Assembly: GCF_014805685.1 (NCBI RefSeq)
Contig: NC_060911.1
Coordinates: 15,124,212-15,188,211 of the forward strand
Direction of reading: 5' to 3'
Origin: Silurus meridionalis
Lineage: Eukaryota; Chordata; Actinopteri; Siluriformes; Siluridae
DNA: 64,000 bases
Shown here: positions 46,776-60,999 of the stretch, in pieces
How the letters are laid out: each line of letters opens with the position of its first letter
Position numbering within the stretch: the first letter of the stretch is position 1
Notes under the pieces: model-generated
Databases searched by the model: none
What the model saw: only the letters and a program-made list of their open reading frames with translations
What the model was told of the DNA's origin: nothing
Translations under genes and position numbers: made by a program

Positions 46776-47573
46776 CTAAAAAATATTCCTCCTGAGACAG
46801 TGTTACCTTCAACTCCACAACTCCACTGTTTTACATGTATAGGACAGGAAGAGCTGTATAATGTTATTACCAAAGATATATCAACAACATGTCAGTTAGA
46901 TCCAATTCCTACTAAATTACTGAAGGAAGTGTTATATGCAACTGGTGAACCTCTTCTGAATATTATTAACTCTTCACTATCGTTAGGAAATGTCCCTAAA
47001 TCCCTCAAGTTAGCAGTTATTAAGCCCCTCATTAAAAAACCTAATCTGGATCCAAACACGCTATGGAATTACAGACCAATTTCAAATCTGCCATTTATGT
47101 CTAAGATTTTAGAAAAGATTGTCGCTGCACAGTTATGTTCCTACCTGCAAGAGAACAATATCTTTGAGGAGTTTCAGTCAGGTTTTAGGCCCCATCATAG
47201 CACAGAAACTGCTCTAGTTAAAATCACTAATGACCTGTTTTTAGCTTCAGACCAAGGCTTCATCTCGCTGTTGGTTTTACTAGATCTTAGTGCTGCATTC
47301 GACACTATAGACCATGATCTCCACCTAGATCGCTTACAAAATTACACCGGCATTCAGGGACAGGCATTAAGCTGGTTTAAATCCTACCTGTCCGATCGTT
47401 ACCATTTCGTAGATTTAAATGGAGAGCTATCCAGGCTAATGCAAGTAAATTATGGCGTGCCGCAAGGTTCAGTTCTAGGACCCCTGCTCTTCACAATATA
47501 CATGCTTCCGTTAGGAAATATTATTAGAAGGCATGGAATTAGCTTCCATTGTTATGCTGATGATACTCAGCTA

Positions 47574-49179
<1,606 letters not shown>

Positions 49180-50754
49180 TATATATCTCATCTAAACCAT
49201 AGGCGATACACTCAATTAACTCGAATAACTGAGTGTGTTAAGGAAATAAGAGATTGGATGACCCATAACTTTCTACTTTTAAATTCTGATAAGACTGAGA
49301 TTTTGCTCATCGGCCCAAAAACTAGTATACAGACGCTCCAGCATCTCAACCTGCATTTAGACGGATGTTCTGTAACCACTAGTTCAACGGTAAAAGACCT
49401 GGGTGTTATTTTAGACAGCAACTTGTCCTTCAAAAATCACATCAATCAAGTTACAAAAACAGCCTTCTTTCATCTTAGAAATATTTCTAAGTTAAGAAAC
49501 ATGTTGTCTATATCCGATGCAGAGAAGCTCGTCCATGCGTTCATGACCTCCAGAATAGACTACTGTAATGCATTACTAGGTGGATGTCCTGCGTCATTAA
49601 TAAACAAGCTACAGTTAGTCCAGAATGCAGCAGCCAGAGTTCTTACAAGGTCAAGAAAATATGACCACATAACCCCAATCTTATCGTCCCTACATTGGCT
49701 TCCTGTTAAGTTTCGAATAGACGCACTAAATGGTTTGGCTCCCAGGTATCTATCCAGTCTTTTAACACGCTACAATCCGTCACGCTCCCTGAGATCTCAA
49801 AACTCTGGGCTTCTAGTAGTTCCTAGAATAGCAAAGTCCACTAAAGGTGGTAGAGCATTTTCACATTTAGCTCCTAAACTCTGGAATAGTCTTCCTGACA
49901 GTGTTCGGGGCTCAGACACACTCTCCCAGTTTAAGTGTAGATTAAAAACATATCTTTTTAGCAAAGCCTACACATAACACACATCACATATCATAACCTT
50001 GTGCTCCAGAACATCTGATTACATGCACATTATCAACTTGTGCTGTTAATATCATGAACAGCAGCTACGCTAATTCCTCTCCACTGCTTCTCTTTCTCTC
50101 CCCATCCCGAGACACCCTGAGGTTTGGCCAGCTCCAGTCACATCCCACCTCGTGATGATTACGGACCTTTGAAGAAGTAGATGCCGAACTCGCAAACATC
50201 CCGAACCATCTAGAGACGTACCAGTGCCATTTGGATCCCGCTACATGTGTGGAGCTTTGACATTGGACCTCCTGGAGTGTTTAAAGGCTCTGGCATGGAG
50301 AAGCTGATGCTGGATCTGTGGTGATCACAAATGCTGAGCTCATAAAACTCGGAGCTACTAACCATATAGACTGTATAAGACTGCAGAAAGAACATCACGT
50401 ATAATCTTATACTCCAGTACTCATGTTAGTTCTCACTGTCCAGTGTTCTGTATTGTTGAAAGATTTATGATCAAACTCTTGATGTCACCCAGATGAGGAT
50501 GGGTTCCCCTTTTGAGTCTGGTTCCTCTCAAGGTTTCTTCCTCATAACATCTAAGGGAGTTTTTCCTTGCCACAGTCACCACGGCTGCTCATCAGGGACA
50601 AATTCACACCATTCACCTTCACTGTTGATTTGTGTAAAGCTGCTTTGAGACAATGTCTGTTGTGAAAAGCGCAATACAAATAAACTTAACTTGACTTAAA
50701 AAAGAAGAAGGACCAGTCTGTGTGTTTTTATTTAAATCTCTCTAGTACTAGTCT

Positions 50755-50880
50755 AGAAAGTTGAAATGGAGATCAGTCTCTGTGATCATCACGATGTGCT
50801 ACTGTTTTGCCTAAGACAGTATTAGTTAAGTTGAAAACTGAATAATTGAGACTGTCATAAATGCACAGCAGAAATTCATG
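50755..50880 (+). promoter_or_regulatory. Promoter cassette remnant, unit 9
   Basis: AAATGGAGATCAGTCTCTGT, then GTGATCATCACGATGTGC and CTGTTTTGCCTAAGACAG. It is diverged from the cassettes at 17.8-41 kb, and no + strand lectin exon follows. It lies between the L2 element and the 3' end of gene E. Confidence 0.45.
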
Positions 50881-50899
50881 AACATCTTTTTTTAAATTC

Positions 50900-51834
50900 C
50901 TTAATGAAAACAATTTAGTTAGTTACTGTGTACTTCTCATTTATCTTCCTAAGTAGATTTAATTTAATTTAATATTGTATTTGATAATAAAAATAAATAA
51001 ATAAATAAATATTTTTTTTTTATAATTTCAGAGAAATGTATTGTTCTTTGACCACCAGGGGGTGCTACAGCAAAATAAAGTGACGCTCGTTACTAGTGAA
51101 GTATCTCTCACACACACACACACACACACACACATAAAATTACCGTTTAACAAGTAACCAGTTGTACTGTCCACTTGTACGATCACAACCATTGCACATT
51201 GATGATTTAACATTTAAACATTGTTGTTTTTATTTCCAATATTTATACATTTTAAAAGCGATGTTTAAGGGAATGTTCAAATGGTCAAATAATGGAACAG
51301 TGTTTAGTTTGAAATGGAAGCGTATGGAAAACATACGGAAAAACACGTTTTCTAAGATTCAGCAAAAAATGCTTCACAACTAACTGGATGGTTTCACTGT
51401 ACAAAGTGTTTTACCTTCTACTTAGATCATTTAAATCCACTTTATTTGGAATCTACACGTGTCAATAATAAAATACAACATCCAGCATACACAATATTAT
51501 AATAACTGTTGTATGTGTCCTAATAAAAAAAATATATGATAAATCTACAAAGCAACTACAGAGTAATTGTAAAAGAAGATCTACATCTGTACAAAACCCA
51601 GAAATGCTAGAAGTCTATTGTGGGACTATTTGAATACATTTTCTTGACAAATAAAAAGTAGCCATGTTCTCCAGTGTTGTATTTACATTTGAGAAAAGTC
51701 TTCATGTTGGACTCTACAGCTACAAAAACACAGACCGCTGCTTTCCATGGGAGACGTGTCACCTGACACCAGCATTCAATTTCACTGGTGTAAATGTCAC
51801 TAAGAGAAAGTATCTTGTTTCACAGTTGAGACAT

Positions 51835-51835
<1 letters not shown>
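50900..51835. other. No gene seen
   Basis: AT-rich spacer with a short (AC)n at 51110-51134. It includes possible lectin-unit 5' block traces (CTGTGGGAAATA-like text elsewhere is absent here). Nothing further can be supported. Confidence 0.35.

Positions 51836-51836
<1 letters not shown>

Positions 51837-51909
<73 letters not shown>
51837..51909. repeat. (GATA)n microsatellite
   Basis: About 18 GATA units just beyond the 3' end of gene E. Confidence 0.95.
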
Positions 51910-51953
51910 TTTCACTTTGTGCTCTACTTGACTTGAAGACTAGCATGTAGGCA

Positions 51954-52259
51954 TTACAGGTCATCTTTGTTTTTTTTGTAGAAGATGATCCCATCTGTCT
52001 GCACCCTCCAGGTCACTGTGGTGTTGTCTGAAATGCCCTTTCCCTTCAGATTCAGCTTAATCTGTGGCTCAGATCCAGAAATTAAATATGTATCATTTGT
52101 AAATAACAACACGTTTATTTTTATTTTAAACTTTCTACACTTACAGGAACTCACCTGCTCTAAAATGGAGGACTGAGCAGCAGAATCAAACACACTGCCA
52201 TCAGACTTTACCTGCAGCCTCACAATCTGGCGTTGTCTTACTGGTGGAACTGTTGAACG

Positions 52260-52297
<38 letters not shown>

Positions 52298-53915
52298 CAG
52301 TTTGCGTAAGCAGTCAACAACATTATGTTCTTTCATTCTCTTGTCATGTAAATTATTTGTCTTTTTCACATGAATGGCCAGTTGACAAATGTTAGAATCA
52401 GTAATGAAGAAAATCAAAACTCACTGGTGTGACAAAAGAAATAGAACTGGGTGCTGCAGGATGTATCATAGAAGTTTCCATTATAAACCACTGCACAGTT
52501 CTCATTTCCTCCATAATTATCAGGTTGTCCAGAAGCCCATGGTGTGTTTAAAGCATTGGTCCCATCTGACCACTTCCATGTGTCTCTGTATAGTCCAAAC
52601 CACGAATCACCCTGGATATCCCTCACCTGCCATATCATGTTGTTGTCAATGTTGTTGAGAGAGCTGGCCAAGTCTGTGTGATATGTTCGACAGTAAGCCT
52701 GAGCTGCAGGCCAGGTCACCTTACTACTGATGCCAATGAACCTGGCAGCACCACTGAATTGAGCTGTCAAAAGGAAAAAGAAAAAAATAATCACCCCCTA
52801 ATAAAATTATAATTAATATGATTAACACACACATGCATATACCTGTACATATATAGTGTTTATAGGTACAAAAACAACAACAAACAAATCATAATAAAGA
52901 TGCTGACTCACCATTGTAGCATATAAAGGGTCTCAGTTCTGTACATGCTCTATCCCCCCAGTATCCATTTGTCATTATTATAACACACGATTCCATTCCT
53001 AAAGCATTATTAGGCTCCAAAGGTCCCCAGATTATAAAATTCTTGAGTGTGACATTATTTAAGGACCAGTGCCAGCTATTGATATCGTTGTACAGTCCAA
53101 CCCAGATATTTGTTGTTGCAGGTACGTATTTGCTTGCTTCCAATTTCTCTCGCACCCAATCATCATTACTTACGAAGGTTGCCAGGTCAGTGTACATCGC
53201 TCTGCAGTAATTCTGTGCAATGGTCCAAGTCATCTTTGTCATTATCAGGTGATATCTATGTGGGACGGTTTGCAGGATGGATAAAGCGACTGTTGCGAGA
53301 CCTGTTGTTAATAAATATTATTACTTATATATAATTATTGTTATACTCTCCTTAATATAGACATGTAGATGAAGTAATTGAGCCTGTAAATCACAGTCAA
53401 ATGGGATTCAAATTCCAGACTATTATAATCTACTGATCAGCCATAACATTAAAACCACCTGCCTAATAATGTGCATAATATACTATTTAAACCAACAATG
53501 ACGTTAGGAAATATGTTCGTCTTGAAAGAGTGTAGCGATGTCTAGGTAGGGGGTACATTCCACATGTCCACGTGAATGCAAGGATGCGAGGTTTCCCTGT
53601 GGAAAATTCTGCATACGTCATCATACAGCCTCTTCTTCCCTTAGAACATCCTGGTGCCATCTCTGCCCCTTTCACATGATGTAAATGTGATTAAATCAGA
53701 CCAGGCCAGCTTCCATGGCTCCATGCTCCAGTTTTGATGCTTATGTGCCCCTGCTCTGCAGCATCACACCCATATACCCAATATCACAGCAAACTGTGAT
53801 ACACTGTGTTCTCTGACTCGTTTATATCATAGCCATTGTGCTACAGTAGCTTCTCTGTAAGATTATCCCAGACGGGAAAATGGGTTGCTCTGTTGCCAGT
53901 ATTCTTTAGTATATA

Positions 53916-53998
<83 letters not shown>

Positions 53999-55622
53999 GA
54001 GTGCAGAATTATTAGGCAAATGAGTATTTTGACCACATCATCCTCGTTATGCATGTTGTCTTACTCCAAGCTGTATAGGCTGGAAAGCCTACTACCAATT
54101 AAGCATATTAGGTGATGTGCATCTCTGTAATGAGAAGGGTGTGGTCTAATGACATCAACACCCTATATCAGGTGTGCATAATTATTAGGCAACTTCCTTT
54201 CCTTTGGCAAAATGGGTCAAAGAAGGACTTGACAGGCTCAGAAAAGTCAAAAATAGTGAGATATATTGCAGAGGATGCAGCAGTCTTAAAATAGCCAAGC
54301 CTCTGAAGCGTGATCATCGAACAATCAAGCGTTTCATTCAAAATAGTCGACAGGGTCGCAAGAAGCGTGTGGAAAACCAAGGCGCAAAATAACTGCCCGT
54401 GAACTGAGAAAAGTCAAGCGTGCAGCTGCCAAGATGCCACTTGCCACCAGTTTGGCCATATTTCAGAGCTGCAACATCACTGGGTGCCCAAAAGCACAAG
54501 GTGTGCAATACTCAGAGACATGGCCAAGGTAAGAAAGGCAGAAAGTCGACCACCACTGAACAAGACACACAAGCTGAAACGTCAAGACTGGGCCAAGAAA
54601 TATCTCAAGACTGATTTTCTAAGGTTTTATGGACTGATGAAATGAGAGTGAGTCTTGATGGGCCAGATGGATGGGCCCGTGGCTGGATTGGTAAAGGGCA
54701 GAGAGCTCCAGTCCGACTCAGACGCCAGCAAGGTGGAGGTGGAGTACTGGTTTGGGCTGGTATCATCAAAGATGAGCTTGTGGGGCCTTTTCGGGTTGAG
54801 GATGGAGTCAAGCTGAACTCCCAGTCCTACTGCCAGTTTCTGGAAGACACCTTCTTCAAGCAGTGGTACAGGAAGAAGTCTGCATCCTTCAAGAAAAACA
54901 TGATTTTCATGCAGGACAATGCTCCATCACACACGTCCAAGTACTCATCTTTGTCATTATCAGGTGATATCTATGTGGGACGGTTTGCAGGATGGATAAA
55001 GCGACTGTTGCGAGACCTGTTGTTAATAAATATTATTACTTATATATAATTATTGTTATACTCTCCTTAATATAGACATGTAGATGAAGTAATTGAGCCT
55101 GTAAATCACAGTCAAATGGGATTCAAATTCCAGACTATTATAATCTACTGATCAGCCATAACATTAAAACCACCTGCCTAATAATGTGCGTAATATACTA
55201 TTTAAACCAACAATGACGTTAGGAAATATGTTCGTCTTGAAGCAGTGTAGCGATGTCTAGGTAGGGGGTACATTCCACATGTCCACGTGAATGCAAGGAT
55301 GCGAGGTTTCCCTGTGGAAAATTCTGCATACGTCATCATACAGCCTCTTCTTCCCTTAGAACATCCTGGTGCCATCTCTGCCCCTTTCACATGATGTAAA
55401 TGTGATTAAATCAGACCAGGCCAGCTTCCATGGCTCCATGCTCCAGTTTTGATGCTTATGTGCCCCTGCTCTGCAGCATCACACCCATATACCCAGCAAA
55501 CTGTGATACACTGTGTTCTCTGACTCGTTTATATCATAGCCTTTGTGCTACAGTAGCTTCTCTGTAAGATTATCCCAGACGGGAAAATGGGTTGCTCTGT
55601 TGCCAGTATTCTTTAGTATATA

Positions 55623-55701
<79 letters not shown>

Positions 55702-57241
55702 GAGTGCAGAATTATTAGGCAAATGAGTATTTTGACCACATCATCCTCGTTATGCATGTTGTCTTACTCCAAGCTGTATAGGCTGGAAAGCCTACTACCA
55801 ATTAAGCATATTAGGTGATGTGCATCTCTGTAATGAGAAGGGTGTGGTCTAATGACATCAACACCCTATATCAGGTGTGCATAATTATTAGGCAACTTCC
55901 TTTCCTTTGGCAAAATGGGTCAAAGAAGGACTTGACAGGCTCAGAAAAGTCAAAAATAGTGAGATATATTGCAGAGGATGCAGCAGTCTTAAAATAGCCA
56001 AGCCTCTGAAGCGTGATCATCGAACAATCAAGCGTTTCATTCAAAATAGTCGACAGGGTCGCAAGAAGCGTGTGGAAAACCAAGGCGCAAAATAACTGCC
56101 CGTGAACTGAGAAAAGTCAAGCGTGCAGCTGCCAAGATGCCACTTGCCACCAGTTTGGCCATATTTCAGAGCTGCAACATCACTGGAGTGCCCAAAAGCA
56201 CAAGGTGTGCAATACTCAGAGACATGGCCAAGGTAAGAAAGGCAGAAAGTCGACCACCACTGAACAAGACACACAAGCTGAAACGTCAAGACTGGGCCAA
56301 GAAATATCTCAAGACTGATTTTCTAAGGTTTTATGGACTGATGAAATGAGAGTGAGTCTTGATGGGCCAGATGGATGGGCCCGTGGCTGGATTGGTAAAG
56401 GGCAGAGAGCTCCAGTCCGACTCAGACGCCAGCAAGGTGGAGGTGGAGTACTGGTTTGGGCTGGTATCATCAAAGATGAGCTTGTGGGGCCTTTTCGGGT
56501 TGAGGATGGAGTCAAGCTGAACTCCCAGTCCTACTGCCAGTTTCTGGAAGACACCTTCTTCAAGCAGTGGTACAGGAAGAAGTCTGCATCCTTCAAGAAA
56601 AACATGATTTTCATGCAGGACAATGCTCCATCACACACGTCCAAGTACTCCACAGCGTGGCTGGCAAGAAAGGGTATAAAGAAGAAAATCTAATGATATG
56701 GCCTCCTTGTTCACCTGATCTGAACCCCATTGAGAACCTGTGGTCCATCATCAAATGTGCGATTTACAAGGAGGAAAACAGTACACCTCTCTGAACAGTG
56801 TCTGGGAGGCTGTGGTTGCTGCTGCACGCAATGTTGATGGTGAACAGATCAAAACACTGACAGAATCCATGGATGGCAGGCTTTTGAGTGTCCTTGCAAA
56901 GAAAGGTGGCTATATTGGTCACTGATTTGTTTTGTTTGGTTTTGAATGTCAGAAATGTATATTTGTGAATGTTGAGATGTTATATTGGTTTCACTGGTAA
57001 AAATAAATAATTGAAATGGGTATGAATTTGTTTTTGTTAAGTTGCCTAATAATTATGCACAGTAATAGTCACCTGCACACACAGATATCCCCTAAAATAG
57101 CTAAAACTAAAACTACTTCCAAAAATATTCAGCTTTGATATTAATGAGTTTTTGTGTTCATTGAGAACATGGTTGTTGTTCAAATTAATCCTCAAATAAA
57201 ATTAATCCTCAAAATACAACTTGCCTAATAATTCTGCACTC

Positions 57242-57315
<74 letters not shown>

Positions 57316-58011
57316 ACAATAATAATATAATGTATATAATAACTACTGCATACTGGGGACACCCCACAAAACCAAGTCATTTTCTGCAATTCGGCCTCTG
57401 TGAAAAGTCACTACTTTGGCGTTCCCATTGTAGCTGCGTTCAACACATCAATGACAAGAACTGACTGTGCTGCTGAATTACAGTATATCCTACCCCTTTG
57501 ACAGGTACTTGTCAGGAACACAACGCAAGGCCAGGTTATACTGTCAGAGATGGGCTGGGAGGACCTACATGCAGGACGCAAGCAGAGCTCAAAATAACAG
57601 TATTTAATCCGAATACCACCAGAACAGAACAATAAAGAGCAGGCAGAATCAAAGCAGCCAGAGCAAAGCATGAAGAACCAAAGCCAGAAGGTCCTGACAG
57701 TGCCACTGTAGTGAGATAACCAATGTTACTGATTTCTTCTGCCACAGGCTTTAACGTTATGGCTGATCATTGAATCTTTATTTAATATCAATTAATTTCT
57801 TAACTTTCTAGTTCCACAGGAAATGATGTACATGACTACAGATTTGAAAGCTTCATTTGTTTTTGTATAGCTAACATGATAAATAAAATTGCACACACAC
57901 AGCCAATACTTAATATATTTAGTTCGTTTATGTTTAGCAAAAAGTTTTGGGGGAAAAATTAAAAACTCCCTTACCAATGAAACTGAAGAAAAGGAAAAGA
58001 ATCAGCTTCAT
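51954..58011 (-). CDS. Lectin gene E: secreted double-CTLD protein, 322 aa, 5 coding exons
   Basis: Exons on the minus strand: 58011-57975, 53301-52912, 52763-52425, 52249-52155 and 52061-51954 (969 nt). The 37-nt first exon encodes MKLILFLFFSFIG (signal peptide) with donor G|GTAAGG, and matches B, C and D in length and phase. CTLD1 (about 20-142) has YCRAMYTDLA, IWVGLYNDINSWHW, an EPN box (mannose-type) and W-G-D. CTLD2 (about 143-255) has YCRTYHTDLASSL, WFGLYRDTWKW, a QPD box (galactose-type) and F-Y-D. The tail has VRLQVKSDGSVF and VTWRVQTDG...KNKDDL. Intron 1 is swollen to 4.7 kb by transposons and a tandem duplication. All coding exons are open. Linking the distant signal exon to the rest is an inference from phase and strand. 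Confidence 0.82.
52258..52292. repeat. (AC)n microsatellite in an intron of gene E
   Basis: About 16 AC units starting nine bases upstream (minus-strand sense) of the acceptor of the 52249-52155 exon. Confidence 0.9.
53919..53995. repeat. (TA)n microsatellite
   Basis: About 37 TA units directly before the partial Tc1-like copy. The duplicate run lies at 55625-55698, and a third at 57245-57312 follows the full element, consistent with insertion into one TA repeat. Confidence 0.95.
53996..54946 (+). mobile_element. Tc1-like element, 5' part only (duplication copy)
   Basis: Begins CAGGAGTGCAGAATTATTAG after a TA run and matches 55699-56650 almost base for base. It ends in the codons for QDNAPSHTSKY, where the tandem duplication junction replaces the rest with lectin exon sequence. 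The chimeric frame 54642-55049 arises from this fusion and is not a gene. Confidence 0.9.
54947..56650. repeat. Tandem duplication in gene E, unit 2
   Basis: Near-identical copy of 53232-54946. Visible differences include GAAAGAGTG/GAAGCAGTG, loss of AATATCAC before AGCAAACTG, a TA-run length change, and one extra base in TCACTGGAGTGCC. Its first 70 nt (54947-55016) are a spare copy of the start of the CTLD1 exon with its acceptor. Confidence 0.95.
55699..57244 (+). mobile_element. Tc1/mariner-type transposon, full length (1546 bp)
   Basis: Inverted ends CAGGAGTGCAGAATTATTAG then GCAA on both sides (right end at 57221-57244), flanked by TA runs on both sides. The TIRs are short, about 24 bp. 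The transposase is on the + strand with frameshifts. It sits inside the TA repeat of the outer element. Confidence 0.92.
55900..56925 (+). pseudogene. Tc1-like transposase with DD37E spacing, frameshifted
   Basis: Frames in order: KIAKPLKRDHRTIKRFIQ with NSRQGRKKRV (DNA binding), LRKVKRAAAKMPLATSLAIF, LKRQDWAKKYL, then around 56330 'LWTDE'-like text shifted into MRVSLDGPDGWARG (first Asp at the shift). Next come RRQQGGGGVLVWAGI, KNMIFMQDNAPSH (second Asp), and after a frameshift near 56670 IWPPCSPDLNPIENLW (Glu), ending LAKKGGYIGH-stop at about 56922. Counting through the shift gives 37 residues between the second Asp and Glu. At least three frame breaks make it non-functional. Confidence 0.8.
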
Positions 58012-58059
58012 GATGAATGGTTTACTGGGGATTCACAAAAAAATGTATTCAAAATCAAA

Positions 58060-59690
58060 GCGAAAATCATTCATTAAGCAAACGAAATCAAGCTTCGCAT
58101 CAAATTATTTCATTATACTGATTACACGGGAAGTTTAGAGTTATTCAATTGTGCATTGTCATTCATTGTGTATCCATTATTTATATTACGGTTATTTAAG
58201 TTCAAAGTATCAAAAAATGGAATAAGTATAAGCATTGAGAATAAAATTATACCTGTAGTATGAAAATCTTCAGGTTGATGTTTCTTCAGTTGATTTGTTT
58301 TAGATATTCACTGCTTGCTCACGACACTCTTAAAAACTCTTTACTTCACCTGTCCTCTACTTACATGGAAAAAAACACACCATGGATTACACAAACTGAT
58401 TTCCATTTTGTCTTGACCTTTTCTTAGCTCTCCTTATTTAAACAAAACCAAATGCTCCAAAAATCTCCTCAGGTTTCAGGCTAGAAAGCAAATGAATGAG
58501 CTCAGCAAGTTGCCTTTAGTAAATACCTACAGCATTCATCTGCACTATATTATTGTCTGGTTCATGAAATTATCTCTTGGTAACTTCCTTTTGGGCAGGA
58601 GAGATTAAACAAGGCTTCATGTTGACTACATGTTGAGAGCCCTGAAGTGTCACCGAAGAGCAGCACTTAGTTCTACAGGTCTAAATGTAATTGTGTACAC
58701 ACTTGATATTTTAATATTATAATTAACATTACAGATTTAAAAGTGTTATTTATGCAACCATCTCTCATTCTCCCTTTCCTGCTGATGTTGTTGCCCTGCC
58801 ACTTAGTTCAACTGGGGATGTCATTTTGTCTGATTGCCCTGTTGAGAACTTTGCCACCATACTCAGCTGTGGGTGTCACTCCTCCCACCTGCTTCATGGT
58901 GTACCACACTCCCCATGTGGCAGGCACATCCATTCCAATTTTAGCTTTGGGTAGAACACTGCCCTTTAGCCTTGCAGAAAATGTCACTACTCTAGGTTTT
59001 GTGGAAGAGCATTGCTGAATTTGGTTCCTCCATGAGGTCTGGGCTGGTGGTTGCTTCTGTAAACTCACACAAACTGGAAGATAACTTTGTTACACATTGT
59101 TTACTGTTTCACTGTCTACTGCCATAAGAATATTTTGTATATACATTTTTCTCTTTGTTTTACATACATATCTTTATTTATCCTTTATATCTTATATTTT
59201 ATTTTATATAGTTTTTATACTTTATTTATCTGCTTCTTTTCTTTTTCCCCATCCTATTCCTCTCATGCCGGACCGTCGTATAAAGCATTTCACTGCATGT
59301 CGCACCCTGTATGTATGTGTATGTGATGAATAAAATTTGATTTGATTTGATTTGATAATATTTCAGGCTGCCTAGAAGCAACAAGTTAGCTAAGGTTTGC
59401 ATTTCCTCAAGCCAAACTTGACTCTATCAACACTCAGGCGAATTCTGCGCTTTCAATTCCATAGAAAATCTAACCAAACCGTTTAAGCAACTGACATATA
59501 AATGCTATGGTACCAAAGAGACACCAAACAAGAGACTGGTAACAATTATCCAGCCACCTGAGTAAACATCAGAGACAGGTTGTCCACCAAATGTTAGGTG
59601 AAGAATTCCATTAATTTTTGAAGGCAGATAAGGACATTGGGTGTATCAGAAATTTGCAGTTTAATCTTTTGCTTAAAGATGATGAACCAG
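58060..59690. other. No gene seen upstream of gene E
   Basis: The promoter and 5'UTR exon of gene E should lie here on the minus strand. The cassette of the + array was not found in either orientation. 58743-59060 is a GC-richer block with a 91-codon forward frame lacking any known motif. 59255-59360 ends in a (TTTGA)n tail after 'ATAAAATTTGATTTGATTTG', a retroposon 3' end. Confidence 0.4.
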
Positions 59691-60250
59691 TTAAACCCAC
59701 TTAGTGTCTGTCCCAAAACCGCTGTTTTAGGAGATGATAGAATACATACATGACCAGATAGCACAAGGTTGGATTGAAAAATTCATCCTACTCATCTCCC
59801 ATTATGTGCATCAGAAAGAAAGATGGCAGCCTCTGTTTATGTTTTGATTATCAAGACCTGAACAGAAAGACAACCAATCCCAAGGGTGCAGGACATTCAG
59901 CCTTGGTGGTAATTTCTGTTAAAGTAATTCCATGGTAATAATTCTAGGGAAATCTTACCACCAGGGATTAATGTCAAAGGAAAGTAAACACCTAACAGCC
60001 TTTGCGACACCCTAGGGCCTATATGAGTTGGTGAGTATTCCTTTCGGACTGATGAATGGTCCATCAGTCATGCCACGATGTATAAAAGAGTGCATAGAAG
60101 GCCTGCAAGATGAGATCTCGTTCCATATCTTCCATACCACGTCCAGAATGTAAGGAAAGTGCTGCAGTGGCTTAGGCAACATGGTATCAAACCGAGTAAG
60201 GGGGTTCCTGGGTTTCAAAAACTTCATTTTTGGGGTTCATAATTCATAGC
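59690..60250 (+). pseudogene. Ty3/gypsy reverse transcriptase remnant
   Basis: Forward frames read EMIEYIHDQIAQGWIEK (about 59732), then LSRPEQKDNQ-type text, and at about 60010-60120 GLYELVSIPFGLMNGPSVMP followed by RCIKECIEGLQDEISF. This matches the gypsy RT pattern 'GLYE..R.PFGLMNAP..F'. The catalytic YLDD box is lost, and stops and shifts are frequent. No LTR or integrase could be tied to it. Confidence 0.75.
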
Positions 60251-60904
60251 TCACCCACTTGTCACATCTGCAAGGCAAACCAAGTAAAAATGCAGAAATA
60301 CCCCTCAGGTAAGACACCTCTGATGTGGTCTTTGGTAAAGGAGTTGCTTGATACAAGGAATGCATCATTTGTAACCCATGGAGACGTCTGTGTGTGGAGA
60401 CTCGTGAAGCACTGACTCCAGCTGCAGTCCACTCTTTGTGAATCTCCCCAAAATTCTTGAATGGGCTTCATTTTACTACCACATCATTTCCTTGCATTTA
60501 ACTTTCCATTAATGTGACTGGATACAGCAGTCTGTGAGCAGCATGTGCAGGGTGTCAATGATCGTCTTCTGGACAACTGTCAAGTCAGCAGTCTTCCCCT
60601 ATGATTGTGGAGCCTGAACCAGACTTAGACATCATTTAAAGACTCAGGAAACCTGAGCAGGTGTTTGGATTTAATGAGCTGATTAGAGTTAAGTCTCCTA
60701 TATTCAACTTTTCCACAATATTCTCATTTTCTGATACTGAATTTTGGCTTTTCATTAGCTGTGAGTCATAATCATTAAAATAAAAATAAAAAAATACTTG
60801 ACATACATCAGTCTGTGTGTGATGAATCTATATAATATACCAGTTTCACTTTTTATTGAATTACTCAAATAAATCAACTATAAATCAATTATATTAATTG
60901 AGAT

Positions 60905-60911
<7 letters not shown>

Positions 60912-60999
<88 letters not shown>
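60912..60999. repeat. (TA)n microsatellite
   Basis: About 40 TA units. Confidence 0.95.

Larger units (their letters stand above)
53232..54946. repeat. Tandem duplication in gene E, unit 1
   Basis: Starts inside the CTLD1 exon (ATCTTTGTCATTATCAGG at 53232), covers the exon's first 70 nt, the adjacent intron, the left part of a DNA transposon and the first 950 bp of a Tc1-like element. Repeated directly at 54947-56650 with only a few substitutions and indels. Junction microhomology is TC (AAGTACTC/ATC). Confidence 0.95.
53431..57770. mobile_element. DNA transposon remnant in intron 1 of gene E (outer)
   Basis: The left end is ACTGATCAGCCATAACATTA then AAACCACCTGCC. The right end, read inward from about 57770, is AATGATCAGCCATAACGTTA. 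The terminal motif matches the Tc1-like fragments at 9865-10250 and 35090-35280, so it is probably the same family. The interior is non-coding. Its central TA run took a second element (55699-57244), and its left part was later duplicated. Confidence 0.6.

Noticed and set aside
54642..55049. 135-codon forward frame joining transposase to antisense lectin-exon sequence
   Set aside because: It is a chimera made by the tandem duplication junction, with the lectin part read on the wrong strand.
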